Source of the DNA: an uncultured Prevotellaceae bacterium
GTDB taxonomy: Bacteria > Bacteroidota > Bacteroidia > Bacteroidales > Bacteroidaceae
Direction: 5' to 3'
NCBI GenBank assembly: GCA_946411565.1
Contig: CAMKEM010000003.1
Location: 1 to 64,000, forward strand
Length of the DNA: 64,000 nt
Each line of letters starts with the position of its first letter. The first letter of the stretch is position 1. The position numbers and the translations under genes are program-made. Below the pieces are notes generated by a model. It saw nothing but the letters and a program-made list of their open reading frames with translations, was not told the origin of the DNA and did not search any database. This document shows, one piece after another, positions 35,101 through 42,891 of this stretch.

Positions 35101-36036
35101 GCTGAGACTAAGGAAGAGTGCGTAATTGCTGCTGGCAATGCTATCACAGACAACCAGAAGCTCGTTTCTAAGTTGAAGTACGTCTTCGCATCTAAGCTCT
35201 ACAAGCAGATTGCTACAGGTAACCCATTCGTGACAAAGGATGCTGAAACTGGTGAGGAAGTTGAAAATGAAATCCCAGCTTCATTCCTTATCCAGAATGC
35301 TAACTTCTATAGCACTGCTGTTATCCCTGCTGGTAAGCAGAGTGTTGATGCTAAGGTAACAGATTTCCCTGGCTGGACAATCGAGATTCAGAAGGGTACT
35401 ATCTCTCCAGTATTCAACACCGCATGGGGCGAGACTGGTGCATCTGATGTTAAGCCATACGCAGACAATGCTGTTAGAACAGGCTGGGGAGACCATGAGT
35501 ATGATGTTAAGCAGTTCGTAGAGGATATCCCTGTAGCTAAATATACCGCTTCTATCGTAGTTGGTGAGGATGGTTCTGACCCACACGGATCATACGCTTA
35601 CCTCGGTGAAGGCGAGAACCAGAAGCAGATTGCTTACGAGGGTACAGAGAAAGAGGATGGCACAAGGTCATACGACCGCGGCAGCAGCACTCCTCAGGAG
35701 TTTGTTGATGTAGTTCCTGAAATCTATAACAACAACTTCGGTTCATTAACAATCGGTGCTCATGTGAATGTAACTGCTGGTTTCGGTAGCGTTGATAAGG
35801 CTTCTCTCGTTATCAAGGGTAAGGCAGATAACTTCGACTATGCTAAGGCTGCTGCTGCAATTGATGAACTTCTCGCAACAAGCATCGAGGCTGTTGAGGC
35901 TGCTCCTGCAGGTGAGCCATCAAGCGTAAGATACTATACTGTAGATGGTAAGCTTACCCTTAACCCACAGGGTATCACCATCAAGGTTGAGTCTTGGGCA
36001 AATGGCTATGTAAAGGTTAGCAAGATCGTGAAGTAA
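32155..36036 (+). CDS. Large multidomain secreted surface protein
   Basis: 1293 residues. Signal peptide MKFKNLLSLSVMLSCGLVSQAQ. Residues about 25-215 look like a jelly-roll carbohydrate-binding module (YRLTYYFKGSNTY...FNLDEVVLEE). About 340-440 is a bacterial Ig-like (Big5/SbsA-type) domain, SFGLDTKDIKTITLTFDREV. Two further jelly-roll-like regions span 450-820. About 825-1010 is an Ala/Lys/Glu-rich helical segment like FIVAR spacers. The C-terminus (SSVRYYTVDGKL...GITIKVESWANGYVKVSKIVK) is a diverged sorting tail. No catalytic domain is evident; glycan capture or a scaffold is inferred from its place directly before the xylan enzymes. A terminator at 36140 closes the unit. Confidence 0.8.
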   Translation: MKFKNLLSLSVMLSCGLVSQAQQVFQEPFDAAQSKGASDVAFYEFINQEEGDDWKISDTSVKGKSLGISNSSSVTNDDATWRRAIKFRNLPLQEGKSYRLTYYFKGSNTYKDATDADKKTKARVSLMQGVENADIPVNGSQADITDFSEDFKKYTHVFYFKSKADQDAEYDKQCSGKEAYAAANKDKYFAAFNIYNPGDFNLDEVVLEEAAIAGIVYKEDVICVDLGHPTNAATLAKTKASGIYTLDNSTATVTVDGKAAEILSVELRADGKLYIFLTDAISGGEVKVTFKNPDGLVKCDDGFELKEFAETAVLDSEFNPSGDIYSGVYSDPALEASTPLDGSFGLDTKDIKTITLTFDREVFVVKNEAKPAPKATLSTGAALTLKTTGETSKTLTFEYSGAELPKGTYTIKVENIVSAYNIEGQDITLTYEFGKVKLAETEYNLLADKKTVAEEGGIPEGWTLMVGETKSEGGSGARCFAYTNSNVQAPVYMRDWEGKAVLTADPVKIEKGDVELRVFTAGWATTGGFNMKLKDAAGNEVLAEKINVSTQLNKDRQGNLQVDTYRFTSDGGEYTFSIELVEGSNELLCGGFEVYSYKEGVGDKVQTEVLAKNDFGSVGADHAPEHGTGWKIYRNDGRMRDPGANCNWGAEDIDWTGGGGPRIKNIGNKGMTGPSIYLGGGCYTTYGEFDVQTDHGGPVAGNLPEKTLDLDAARYQISYNLIGWKNPGENNVYNIQLDIYKQADGINGTPVYTRIDGTKVCCGSGTDASGESAKVQFLWNAPEKGKYVLKFTASGPGEGEVVLGNISVETTASLAVQYAEEMRKRLEPAQEELAKAKADEKYKGATRDALEKAVKDYTNPDFHTPDEYNQAFAAIDAIVKKSEKRRSNIDGFPTALEDVKAGLDAAQDTKFENLPQFPIVEKAYADYKDVDCVALDDDALDAAVTVMKNNGNLLKNMVETCVPLITKQITDLAAAIVALDAEAETKEECVIAAGNAITDNQKLVSKLKYVFASKLYKQIATGNPFVTKDAETGEEVENEIPASFLIQNANFYSTAVIPAGKQSVDAKVTDFPGWTIEIQKGTISPVFNTAWGETGASDVKPYADNAVRTGWGDHEYDVKQFVEDIPVAKYTASIVVGEDGSDPHGSYAYLGEGENQKQIAYEGTEKEDGTRSYDRGSSTPQEFVDVVPEIYNNNFGSLTIGAHVNVTAGFGSVDKASLVIKGKADNFDYAKAAAAIDELLATSIEAVEAAPAGEPSSVRYYTVDGKLTLNPQGITIKVESWANGYVKVSKIVK

Positions 36037-36050
36037 GTTCACAGTGCTTT

Positions 36051-36125
36051 TTAGTTCATAGTGCATAATTCATAGTTAGCGTTTGCCAACCAACTATGCA
36101 CTATGAATTATAAACTATGAACTAA
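36051..36125. repeat. TTCATAGT inverted repeat
   Basis: TTAGTTCATAGTGCATAATT and the related right arm ending AAACTATGAACTAA (to 36125) are inverted and built of TTCATAGT units. The same unit makes the inverted repeat at 42114-42206. Confidence 0.75.
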
Positions 36126-36139
36126 AAAATAAGTGGATG

Positions 36140-36171
36140 ACCGCCTCTGGCATATGCTGGGGGCGGTTTTC
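36140..36171 (+). terminator. Rho-independent terminator
   Basis: ACCGCC (36140-36145) pairs with GGCGGT (36162-36167), with extra pairing in the stem, followed by TTTCTTG. It lies after the large surface-protein gene. Confidence 0.65.
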
Positions 36172-36239
36172 TTGTTGAATATGTAATTCTATGAAAAGTT
36201 TGTGAAACAAAAAAAACTGCGAAATAGACAAATTAATTG

Positions 36240-36247
36240 TAATTTTG
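36240..36247 (+). promoter_or_regulatory. -7 promoter element of the GH115-GH98 unit
   Basis: TAATTTTG followed by C, 53 bp before the GH115 ATG. The -33 position reads CTG, one base off TTG. Confidence 0.5.
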
Positions 36248-36299
36248 CGAACGATTTAGAAAATATAACCCATAAAACTCAAGACTAAAACATAGACTA

Positions 36300-38897
36300 A
36301 TGAACAGACTAAAACTCGTTTCTCTGCTCGTAACTTTTTTGATATTAAACATTGTGCCTGTATCAGCTGCTGACAACTTCATTTCATTCACACAAGGTGA
36401 TATGAAACTGTGTCAGACAGGTGAGTCATTTTCTATTTGTATAAGCGACAATGATAATATTGCTGTAAAACTTGCAGCAAAGAACCTTGCATCCGACTTC
36501 AAGAAAGTATGTGATGCCAATATCACCATTTCTTCTTCTGACTCTGAAGCACGTATCATTGCCGGTACTATCGGCAATAGTGCTGCTATTGATCAGCTCG
36601 TGAAGAGTGGAAAGATTGATGCAAAGGCTCTTAATGGTAAGATAGAAAAGTATATATTAAATATTATTGACGGAAAACTAGTTATTGCCGGCAGTGACCG
36701 CCGTGGTACTGTATATGGCATTTATGAGCTCTCTCGTCAGATAGGTGTATCTCCATGGTACTACTGGATGGACGTTCCTGTGAAGAAGCAGAAAGAGGTG
36801 TACGTAAAGAATGGAATCTATACTGACGGTGAGCCTGCCGTAAGGTATCGTGGTATCTTCCTTAATGATGAGGCTCCTTGCCTTACCACATGGGTGAAGA
36901 ATACCTTTGGTACAGAGTATGGTGATCATAATTTCTATGAAAAGGTATTTGAACTTCTCCTTCGTCTGAAGGGTAACTATATGTGGCCAGCTATGTGGGG
37001 ATGGGCTTTCTATGCTGATGACCCTCTCAACATGAAGACTGCCGATGATATGGGTATCATGATGGGTACTTCTCACCACGAGCCTATGTGCCGTGCTCAG
37101 AAGGAGTGGCATAATCATAGCGACAATCCAAATGTTGATTCACAGGATTTGGCTACACGTAAGCAGGAAGGCAAGGATGAAGGTAATCACGAATGGAACT
37201 ATGCAACCAACAAGAACAACCTTGACAAGTTCTGGTATGGTGGTGTAGAGCGTAACAAGCATACAGAGGATATCATCACTATTGGTATGCGTGGTGATGG
37301 CGATATGGCTATGAGCGAGGATAGAAATCTGAAGCTTATGGAGAGTATTGTTGCCAACCAGCGTAAGCTCATTGCAAAGGCTCGGGGCAAGGCTGCAAAG
37401 GATGTGCCTCAGGTATGGGCTCTCTATAAAGAGGTTCTTGACTATTATGATGATGGTATGCGTGTGCCTGATGATGTCACAATTCTTCTCTGTGACGATA
37501 ACTGGGGTAACGTTCGTCGTGTGCCAACAGTTAAGGAGCGTCAGCGTAAAGGCGGTTGGGGACTCTACTACCACGTTGACTATGTAGGTGCACCTCGTAA
37601 TACAAAGACTCTCAACGTAACACCAATTCAGAACATGTGGGAGCAGCTTTCTCTTGCATACGAGAATGGCATTCAGAAACTCTGGATTCTTAATGTAGGC
37701 GACCTCAAGCCAATGGAATATCCTATCCAGCTCTTTATGGATATGGCTTGGAATTATGGTAAGAGTAAAGTTGAAGGTGGAAAGAGTAATGTAGATCGTA
37801 TTTCTACTTTGCTTGATCATACAAAGGATTTCTGCGCAACTATCGTTGGCGAAAGTGAAGCTGAAGAAGCTACAAGAATCCTTAACATGTATTGCAAGCT
37901 TGCAGGTAGATGTACTCCTGAGATGCTTGACGCAAGGACATATAACCTTGAGACTGGTGAGTGGGCAAAGGTTGTAGATGAGCATAAGACTCTTGAGGTT
38001 GAGGCTCTCCGTCAGTATGTCACACTTCCTGCAGAGGCTAAGGATGCATATTTCCAGAGCATTCTCTTCCCAATACAGTTGTTGGCTAACCTTCATCAGA
38101 TGTACTATGCTCAGGCAATGAACAATGCTCTCAATAAGAAGGGCGATGCTGCTATGAATGATTGGGCAGACAAGTGCGAGATGTACTTCAAGCGTGATGC
38201 TAAGCTCATGGCTCAGTATAACAAGGAAATTGCAGGTGGCAAATGGGATGGTATGATGATTCAGAAGCATATCGGCTACAGAACATGGAATGATAACTTT
38301 AAGGCTGATATGTTGCCAAAGCTTTTCCGTACAGAAGGCAAGATTGAGAATATCTTCGAGGAAGACGGCAAGGGATATATTGCTATGGAGGCAGAGCACT
38401 TCAACGAGTTAACCTCTCCTGTTGATGCCAAGTGGACGGTTCTCCCATACGTAGGACGCACATTGAGTGGTGTTACCCTCCTTCCTGTTACTTCCGACGT
38501 AAAGGGTGGTTCACTTACATATAAGTTCCGCTATGAGCCAAAGGCTGGCGAGAACGTCACCCCAACAGTTTATGTCATTGTGAAGTCAACTCTTGACTAT
38601 CTCAACAAGGGTGGTATGACATATTCTGTTGCCTTTGATGGTGGTAAGGCAGAGGTCGTAAACTTCAACGATAACTTGAACGAGGATCCAAAGAATATCT
38701 ACAGCGTTTACTATCCAACTGTTGCACGTCGTGTGATAGAGAAGAAGGTAAGCCTACCTCTTGGATCTGCATCAAATGGCATTCACTCTCTCACCTTTAC
38801 TCCTAATGATCCAGGTATCGTGCTCGAAAAGATCGTCATCGACTTTGGTGGCTATAAGCAGCAGTATCTGTATGGGGAGGAGAGTTTGAGGAAGTAA
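36300..38897 (+). CDS. GH115 alpha-1,2-glucuronidase
   Basis: 865 residues. Signal peptide MNRLKLVSLLVTFLILNIVPVSAA. The family pattern is strong: an N-terminal alpha/beta region, GSDRRGTVYGIYELSRQIGVSPWYYWMDVPV, YRGIFLNDEAPCLTTW near 182, LLLRLKGNYMWPAMWGWAFYADDP near 220, GTSHHEPMCRAQKEW near 257, TIGMRGDGDMAMSE near 330, ILLCDDNWGNVRRVP near 397, and a C-terminal jelly-roll domain. GH115 enzymes remove (4-O-methyl-)glucuronic acid from xylan, also from internal residues. Probably periplasmic or surface-located. The GH98 gene follows after 83 bp containing a palindromic element. Confidence 0.95.
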   Translation: MNRLKLVSLLVTFLILNIVPVSAADNFISFTQGDMKLCQTGESFSICISDNDNIAVKLAAKNLASDFKKVCDANITISSSDSEARIIAGTIGNSAAIDQLVKSGKIDAKALNGKIEKYILNIIDGKLVIAGSDRRGTVYGIYELSRQIGVSPWYYWMDVPVKKQKEVYVKNGIYTDGEPAVRYRGIFLNDEAPCLTTWVKNTFGTEYGDHNFYEKVFELLLRLKGNYMWPAMWGWAFYADDPLNMKTADDMGIMMGTSHHEPMCRAQKEWHNHSDNPNVDSQDLATRKQEGKDEGNHEWNYATNKNNLDKFWYGGVERNKHTEDIITIGMRGDGDMAMSEDRNLKLMESIVANQRKLIAKARGKAAKDVPQVWALYKEVLDYYDDGMRVPDDVTILLCDDNWGNVRRVPTVKERQRKGGWGLYYHVDYVGAPRNTKTLNVTPIQNMWEQLSLAYENGIQKLWILNVGDLKPMEYPIQLFMDMAWNYGKSKVEGGKSNVDRISTLLDHTKDFCATIVGESEAEEATRILNMYCKLAGRCTPEMLDARTYNLETGEWAKVVDEHKTLEVEALRQYVTLPAEAKDAYFQSILFPIQLLANLHQMYYAQAMNNALNKKGDAAMNDWADKCEMYFKRDAKLMAQYNKEIAGGKWDGMMIQKHIGYRTWNDNFKADMLPKLFRTEGKIENIFEEDGKGYIAMEAEHFNELTSPVDAKWTVLPYVGRTLSGVTLLPVTSDVKGGSLTYKFRYEPKAGENVTPTVYVIVKSTLDYLNKGGMTYSVAFDGGKAEVVNFNDNLNEDPKNIYSVYYPTVARRVIEKKVSLPLGSASNGIHSLTFTPNDPGIVLEKIVIDFGGYKQQYLYGEESLRK

Positions 38898-38898
38898 G

Positions 38899-38939
38899 GT
38901 GGCCTCTCCCCCCGCCCTCCCCCATAGGGAGGGAGCCAG
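38899..38939. repeat. GC-rich palindromic element
   Basis: GGCCTCTCCCCCCGCCCTCC followed by CCCATAGGGAGGGAGCC, 2 bp after the GH115 stop and ahead of GH98. Confidence 0.9.
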
Positions 38940-38980
38940 AGAACCTAAAGGAATCTACAAAAAACTAATCAATAAAAACA

Positions 38981-41900
38981 ATGAAAAAAATCCTTTCGAC
39001 ATTAGTCATTTTTTTGACCTTATCCTTGTTTTCGGTCGATGCTTTTGCACAGCAGCGTCGCCCTATTGATTCAAAGCATCCTGCATGGCTTGTGCACGTT
39101 GATGTATGGAATCAGGCTGATCCACAGAAGATCATCAACCTTATTCCTGACGACATTAAGCCATACGTTATTCTGAATCTCTCGCTCTCATGCGCGTATG
39201 ACACAAAGCTGAACATACACCAGCGTCCACAGAACGCTATCCGTACATATAAGTCATGGGCTACAATCTGTCAGCAGAACAAGATGTGGTTCACACTTCA
39301 GCCTGCAAGTGGTGGTCATACTCACATTCACGAGAATGACCTTGAAACTTTCGAGTATTTCTTCAAGAAATTCCCTAATTTCCTTGGCTGGAACTATGCT
39401 GAGCAGTTCTGGGGCTTTGATGAGCCAGGCGACTTGTTCTCAAGTTCACAGTCAGCACGTATAGCTCTCTTTGCAAAGCTCATACCTATGCACCATAAGT
39501 ATGGTGGTTTCCTGACAGTAAGTTTCTGTGGAAACATCTGGTCACATCCTCTCAACCCTGTTGGTATGCTCAAGCGTAATGCAGATCTCCTTCAGGCTTC
39601 AAAGGATTATCCAGAGGCTATTCTCTGGCTCTATAAATACACCACATCCTCTTGCTTCTATAACAATGAGAGCGTCTGCTTCGGACCTTTCGTTTCCGGC
39701 CTTACCAAGAACTATGGCGTACGCTATGACAACTGCGGATGGAATGGTGCTCTTGATGCTATCCTTGGCGAGAAGCACGGAAAGAAATATCCTGTAGCAG
39801 CAGGTATCGGAACTGTTATGGAGCAGACAGCCCAGAATGGTGGTGCTGTATGGGATGGTCCTGAGCTTATCTGGACAGAGGATTTCCAGAATCTCAGCAA
39901 TACAAATGTAAACGGCTATACACAGCGTAATTGGGGCACTTTCCCAGGCTTCCGTAATATCTGGATTGATATGTTCCGTAAAATTATTGACGGAACGCTC
40001 TACATCCCTACTCAGCAGGAAGTTATCGACAAAACAAAGATCATTATCGTTAATGATGTAAAGGACGGTAGTGACGAGGATAAATATGCCACATGGGGTA
40101 ATCTTTATGATGGTCTTTACAAGCAGACAGATCCATTCAACAAGGGTGACGGTCAATGGATGAATAACTACTGGTATCTCAAGAAGACTGGTCGTTATGG
40201 CACTATTCCTATGACTCCTGCCATTACTGAGATTGCTTCTGGCATCCCTACAAAGGTGAATAAGTCAAAGCGTACAAGCGTATGGTCTTCTCTTGCAAAG
40301 AAGACAGAGGCTTTCAATGCTGCATATCCAGAGGTAAGTACAGGCGATCTCTTCGTATCTCGTTACAAGAATCAGCTTGTTACATATACTCCTTACACAT
40401 ACCTCAACAAGAAGACAACGGCTTCTGCAAATATTCCTCTTCAGTATAATACTTGTAAGAGCCTTGACCTCACATACGGAAAGCTCAGTAGCGGTCTTAT
40501 CAAGGAATATGCAGATTCTATCACATTGTATCTGAACAACTATCGTTCAGACACAACAAAGAACGTTGAGGATATCATAATTGTTAATGGTGCTGCAAGC
40601 GAACCAACTTTCAAGTTCACAAAGCGTGCAGAGGCAAAGGTAACAACAGAAGCTTCATGGGATGCTGAGACAAGCGCATATACCCTGAAGGTTAGCCATA
40701 ACGGTCCTGTTGATATCAAGATTGAGTGTAAAGGAAATGAGACAGAGCGTAGCACCGATATGGTAAGCAGCGAGCGTCTTGAGATTCCAAAGCAGCCAGA
40801 AGCATACGATGGTGAGATTATCATCGAGGCTGAGGATATGAACTATCGTAGCATCGCAAGTAATGAGGTTACTCCTTACTATTCATCTTATCAATGGGTA
40901 AGAGGACAGGCAGGCAACGGTTTCATCGTGACTGGTACAAATACATCAGGTGCACTTACCTGTAAGGTTCGCGTACCAAAGGCTGGTCAATATACAGCAA
41001 TGGTTCGCTATAACAATACCGTTCGTGATGCTAATGTCAAGCTCAGAAGCAACAATAATACCTCTCAGGCAGTTTCTTTCACTAAGACTGCAAAGAATGA
41101 GTGGAATAAAGCTGGTGTAACTCTTGAAATGAATGAAGGTGAGAATACTTTCTACTTCTTCAATACTGGAGGTGTCAATATGTTTGTTGATCAGGTTATC
41201 TTCACACCTATTGAGCAGGAGGCAGAGAAGTTTGAGATCACCATCCACGAGAGCGAGGAAGGTACCGCAATTCCAAGCGTATCTGCTGCTGCCGAAGGTG
41301 AGATCGTAACCCTCACACCAAAGGCAAGTGAAGGTTGTAGTTTCGTTGGTTGGAATATCATCCACGGCAATATCACACTCACAGAGAATGAGGATGGCAC
41401 ATTCTCATTCACAATGCCTGACGACATCGTAACCCTTGAGCCTGTCTTTAGAGATACTGCTGCTGAGTATATTCTCAGCTTTGATAATGTTGCCAATGGA
41501 GCAATGCCAGAGGGTTGGCGTGCTGATGACGGTAGCATACATCAATATCCTAACACTTACAGTTCTGGTCCTCGTACTTTCAAGGGCTTCACAGGAGCTT
41601 ATGATGCAGCCCTCTATTGGCGTACTAACTTCGCCGATTATGGTAAGCTGAGCGGCTATCCTCTCACCCTTGCCCCTGGCAACTATCGTCTTAGCTACGT
41701 AATGGCAGCATGGGTGGGTACACCTGAGTATAAGGCTCAGATCCTCACATCAGATGGAAAGGTGGTTGCAGAAAGTGCTTATACACTTGCCCAGCCAAAT
41801 GTAGATCGCAATCAAGGTGCTGATGTCTCATCTGCAGAAGAGCATACCCTTGAGTTCACCATTGCTACCGAGGGCAACTATGTCATCAAGTTCCAGAACA

Positions 41901-42115
41901 ACGGCACAGGCTTCTCCGAGTTCCTTCTCTTTGCTTGCAAAATCAAGAACCTGAATCCTTCTGCAACTGGTATAGATGATATATTCCTGAAGGATGTTGA
42001 AAAGGATGGAATTGAGATCTTCACAATAGATGGCAAGAAGATTCCTTCACTTCAGCGTGGTATCAATATCATTCGCAGAAATAGAAAGGACGTTAAGAAG
42101 GTATATGTTAAGTAG
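38981..42115 (+). CDS. GH98 family endo-xylanase-like enzyme, multidomain
   Basis: 1044 residues. After the signal peptide the catalytic part (about 25-450) has the GH98 pattern: HPAWLVHVDVWNQADPQKII, YVILNLSLSCAYDT, WFTLQPASGGHTHI, FLGWNYAEQFWGFDEPGD, GGFLTVSFCGNIWSH, YKYTTSSCFYNNES, GVRYDNCGWNGALDA and GAVWDGPELIWTEDFQ. GH98 covers blood-group endo-galactosidases and, in Bacteroides ovatus, an endo-xylanase acting on decorated xylan; the neighbouring GH115 and GH10 favour the latter. Then come a CBM6/35-like module (about 605-750), an InlB-type repeat (WNIIHGNITLTENEDGTF), a C-terminal jelly-roll, and a sorting-like tail. Surface endo-cleavage is inferred. Confidence 0.9.
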   Translation: MKKILSTLVIFLTLSLFSVDAFAQQRRPIDSKHPAWLVHVDVWNQADPQKIINLIPDDIKPYVILNLSLSCAYDTKLNIHQRPQNAIRTYKSWATICQQNKMWFTLQPASGGHTHIHENDLETFEYFFKKFPNFLGWNYAEQFWGFDEPGDLFSSSQSARIALFAKLIPMHHKYGGFLTVSFCGNIWSHPLNPVGMLKRNADLLQASKDYPEAILWLYKYTTSSCFYNNESVCFGPFVSGLTKNYGVRYDNCGWNGALDAILGEKHGKKYPVAAGIGTVMEQTAQNGGAVWDGPELIWTEDFQNLSNTNVNGYTQRNWGTFPGFRNIWIDMFRKIIDGTLYIPTQQEVIDKTKIIIVNDVKDGSDEDKYATWGNLYDGLYKQTDPFNKGDGQWMNNYWYLKKTGRYGTIPMTPAITEIASGIPTKVNKSKRTSVWSSLAKKTEAFNAAYPEVSTGDLFVSRYKNQLVTYTPYTYLNKKTTASANIPLQYNTCKSLDLTYGKLSSGLIKEYADSITLYLNNYRSDTTKNVEDIIIVNGAASEPTFKFTKRAEAKVTTEASWDAETSAYTLKVSHNGPVDIKIECKGNETERSTDMVSSERLEIPKQPEAYDGEIIIEAEDMNYRSIASNEVTPYYSSYQWVRGQAGNGFIVTGTNTSGALTCKVRVPKAGQYTAMVRYNNTVRDANVKLRSNNNTSQAVSFTKTAKNEWNKAGVTLEMNEGENTFYFFNTGGVNMFVDQVIFTPIEQEAEKFEITIHESEEGTAIPSVSAAAEGEIVTLTPKASEGCSFVGWNIIHGNITLTENEDGTFSFTMPDDIVTLEPVFRDTAAEYILSFDNVANGAMPEGWRADDGSIHQYPNTYSSGPRTFKGFTGAYDAALYWRTNFADYGKLSGYPLTLAPGNYRLSYVMAAWVGTPEYKAQILTSDGKVVAESAYTLAQPNVDRNQGADVSSAEEHTLEFTIATEGNYVIKFQNNGTGFSEFLLFACKIKNLNPSATGIDDIFLKDVEKDGIEIFTIDGKKIPSLQRGINIIRRNRKDVKKVYVK

Positions 42116-42206
42116 TTCATAATTCATAGTTCATAGTGCATAGTTGGTTTGCGTATGTTAACTATGACTGCGGAGCTTGTGAACTATGAACTATGAATTA
42201 TGAACT
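42114..42206. repeat. Perfect 24-bp inverted repeat (TTCATAGT units)
   Basis: Arms 42114-42137 and 42183-42206 are exact reverse complements. The left arm includes the last base of the GH98 stop region. It may stabilise the mRNA 3' end or end transcription. Confidence 0.85.
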
Positions 42207-42238
42207 ATGAACTGAATATTAGTTGTTATTAAATATTT

Positions 42239-42281
42239 TGACCCCTCGTAGATGAACGGAAACACTCATTGTCGAGGGGTT
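42239..42281. terminator. Possible terminator hairpin after GH98
   Basis: ACCCCTCG and CGAGGGGT pair around a 26-nt loop, followed by TT. The loop is long and the T tract weak, so confidence is modest. Confidence 0.35.
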
Positions 42282-42331
42282 TCCCGTGTAGAAACGTACC
42301 AGAACAACGAGGATTCATACAGGTCAAAATC

Positions 42332-42455
42332 CGTTGATCCTTCGCTCTTCTTCCTATGTTCCTCCTAACCAAACTCGGTGAAAGTCCCATATAGGAACGG
42401 ACATAGAGCGGAGGTTCACCGAGTTTGGTTCCTTGGAAGAGCGGAGGATCAACGT
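42332..42455. repeat. Nested inverted repeat of the CCAAACTCGGTG family
   Basis: Inner arms AACCAAACTCGGTG (42367-42380) and CACCGAGTTTGGTT (42417-42430) are perfect. Outer arms TTGATCCTTCGCTCTTC and GAAGAGCGGAGGATCAA are near perfect. Second copy of the repeat at 13719-13788. Confidence 0.85.
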
Positions 42456-42525
42456 ATTCTCTTCTATGTTGCATTTACTGTTTTTTTATGGGATAAGTGA
42501 TGATAAAAAAATAATTTGGGACGAT

Positions 42526-42759
42526 TTATGAAGTGATTTTAAATTGTAATGGCTCATCTTTTTGGCAGTTTTGAATTCTCTCATCAGTCATAATGCCCGC
42601 ATCTGCATTTTGCACGTAAGCAAAAGCCCTTCTTCGTGAATCCAAAACATCTCTAAAATCTGAGGTTAAATTGTCCCAATTTATTATTTCATCATCATAA
42701 AAAAGATAATTTAATAGATTTTTTATACTATGTATAAAGATTTTTTTGTAATTTTGCAT
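42526..42759 (-). CDS. Hypothetical short protein, possibly a gene remnant
   Basis: 77 residues from ATG at 42759 (MQNYKK). It contains NYLFYDDEIINWDNLTSDFRDVLDSRRRAFAYVQNADAG, which has ordinary protein composition, but no family is recognised. It lies alone on the minus strand between GH98 and GH5, and its start region overlaps the GH5 -7 box. It may be a decayed gene or not expressed. Confidence 0.3.
   Translation of the reverse strand: MQNYKKIFIHSIKNLLNYLFYDDEIINWDNLTSDFRDVLDSRRRAFAYVQNADAGIMTDERIQNCQKDEPLQFKITS
42749..42756 (+). promoter_or_regulatory. -7 promoter element of the GH5 gene
   Basis: TAATTTTG followed by C, as for GH115. The leader to the ATG at 42892 is about 130 nt and includes repeated CTAACCCCTAA-like units (42805-42860). 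Confidence 0.5.
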
Positions 42760-42891
42760 TCGCAAATTCAGGTGATGGGTGTTAGGTGATGGATATTGGT
42801 GCTTTGCACTAACCTCTACCCGTAACTCTAACCCCTAAACTCTAATCTCTAACCCCACCCTAAACAGATACTAATCTTAAACGAAATAATA

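Noticed and set aside
37140..38399. 419-residue open frame antisense to GH115
   Set aside because: It is a Cys/His/Ile-rich shadow of a strongly conserved enzyme gene on the other strand, has no recognisable domain and no promoter.
42229..42474. Minus-strand ORF of 81 residues
   Set aside because: It is made almost entirely of the CCAAACTCGGTG inverted repeat.
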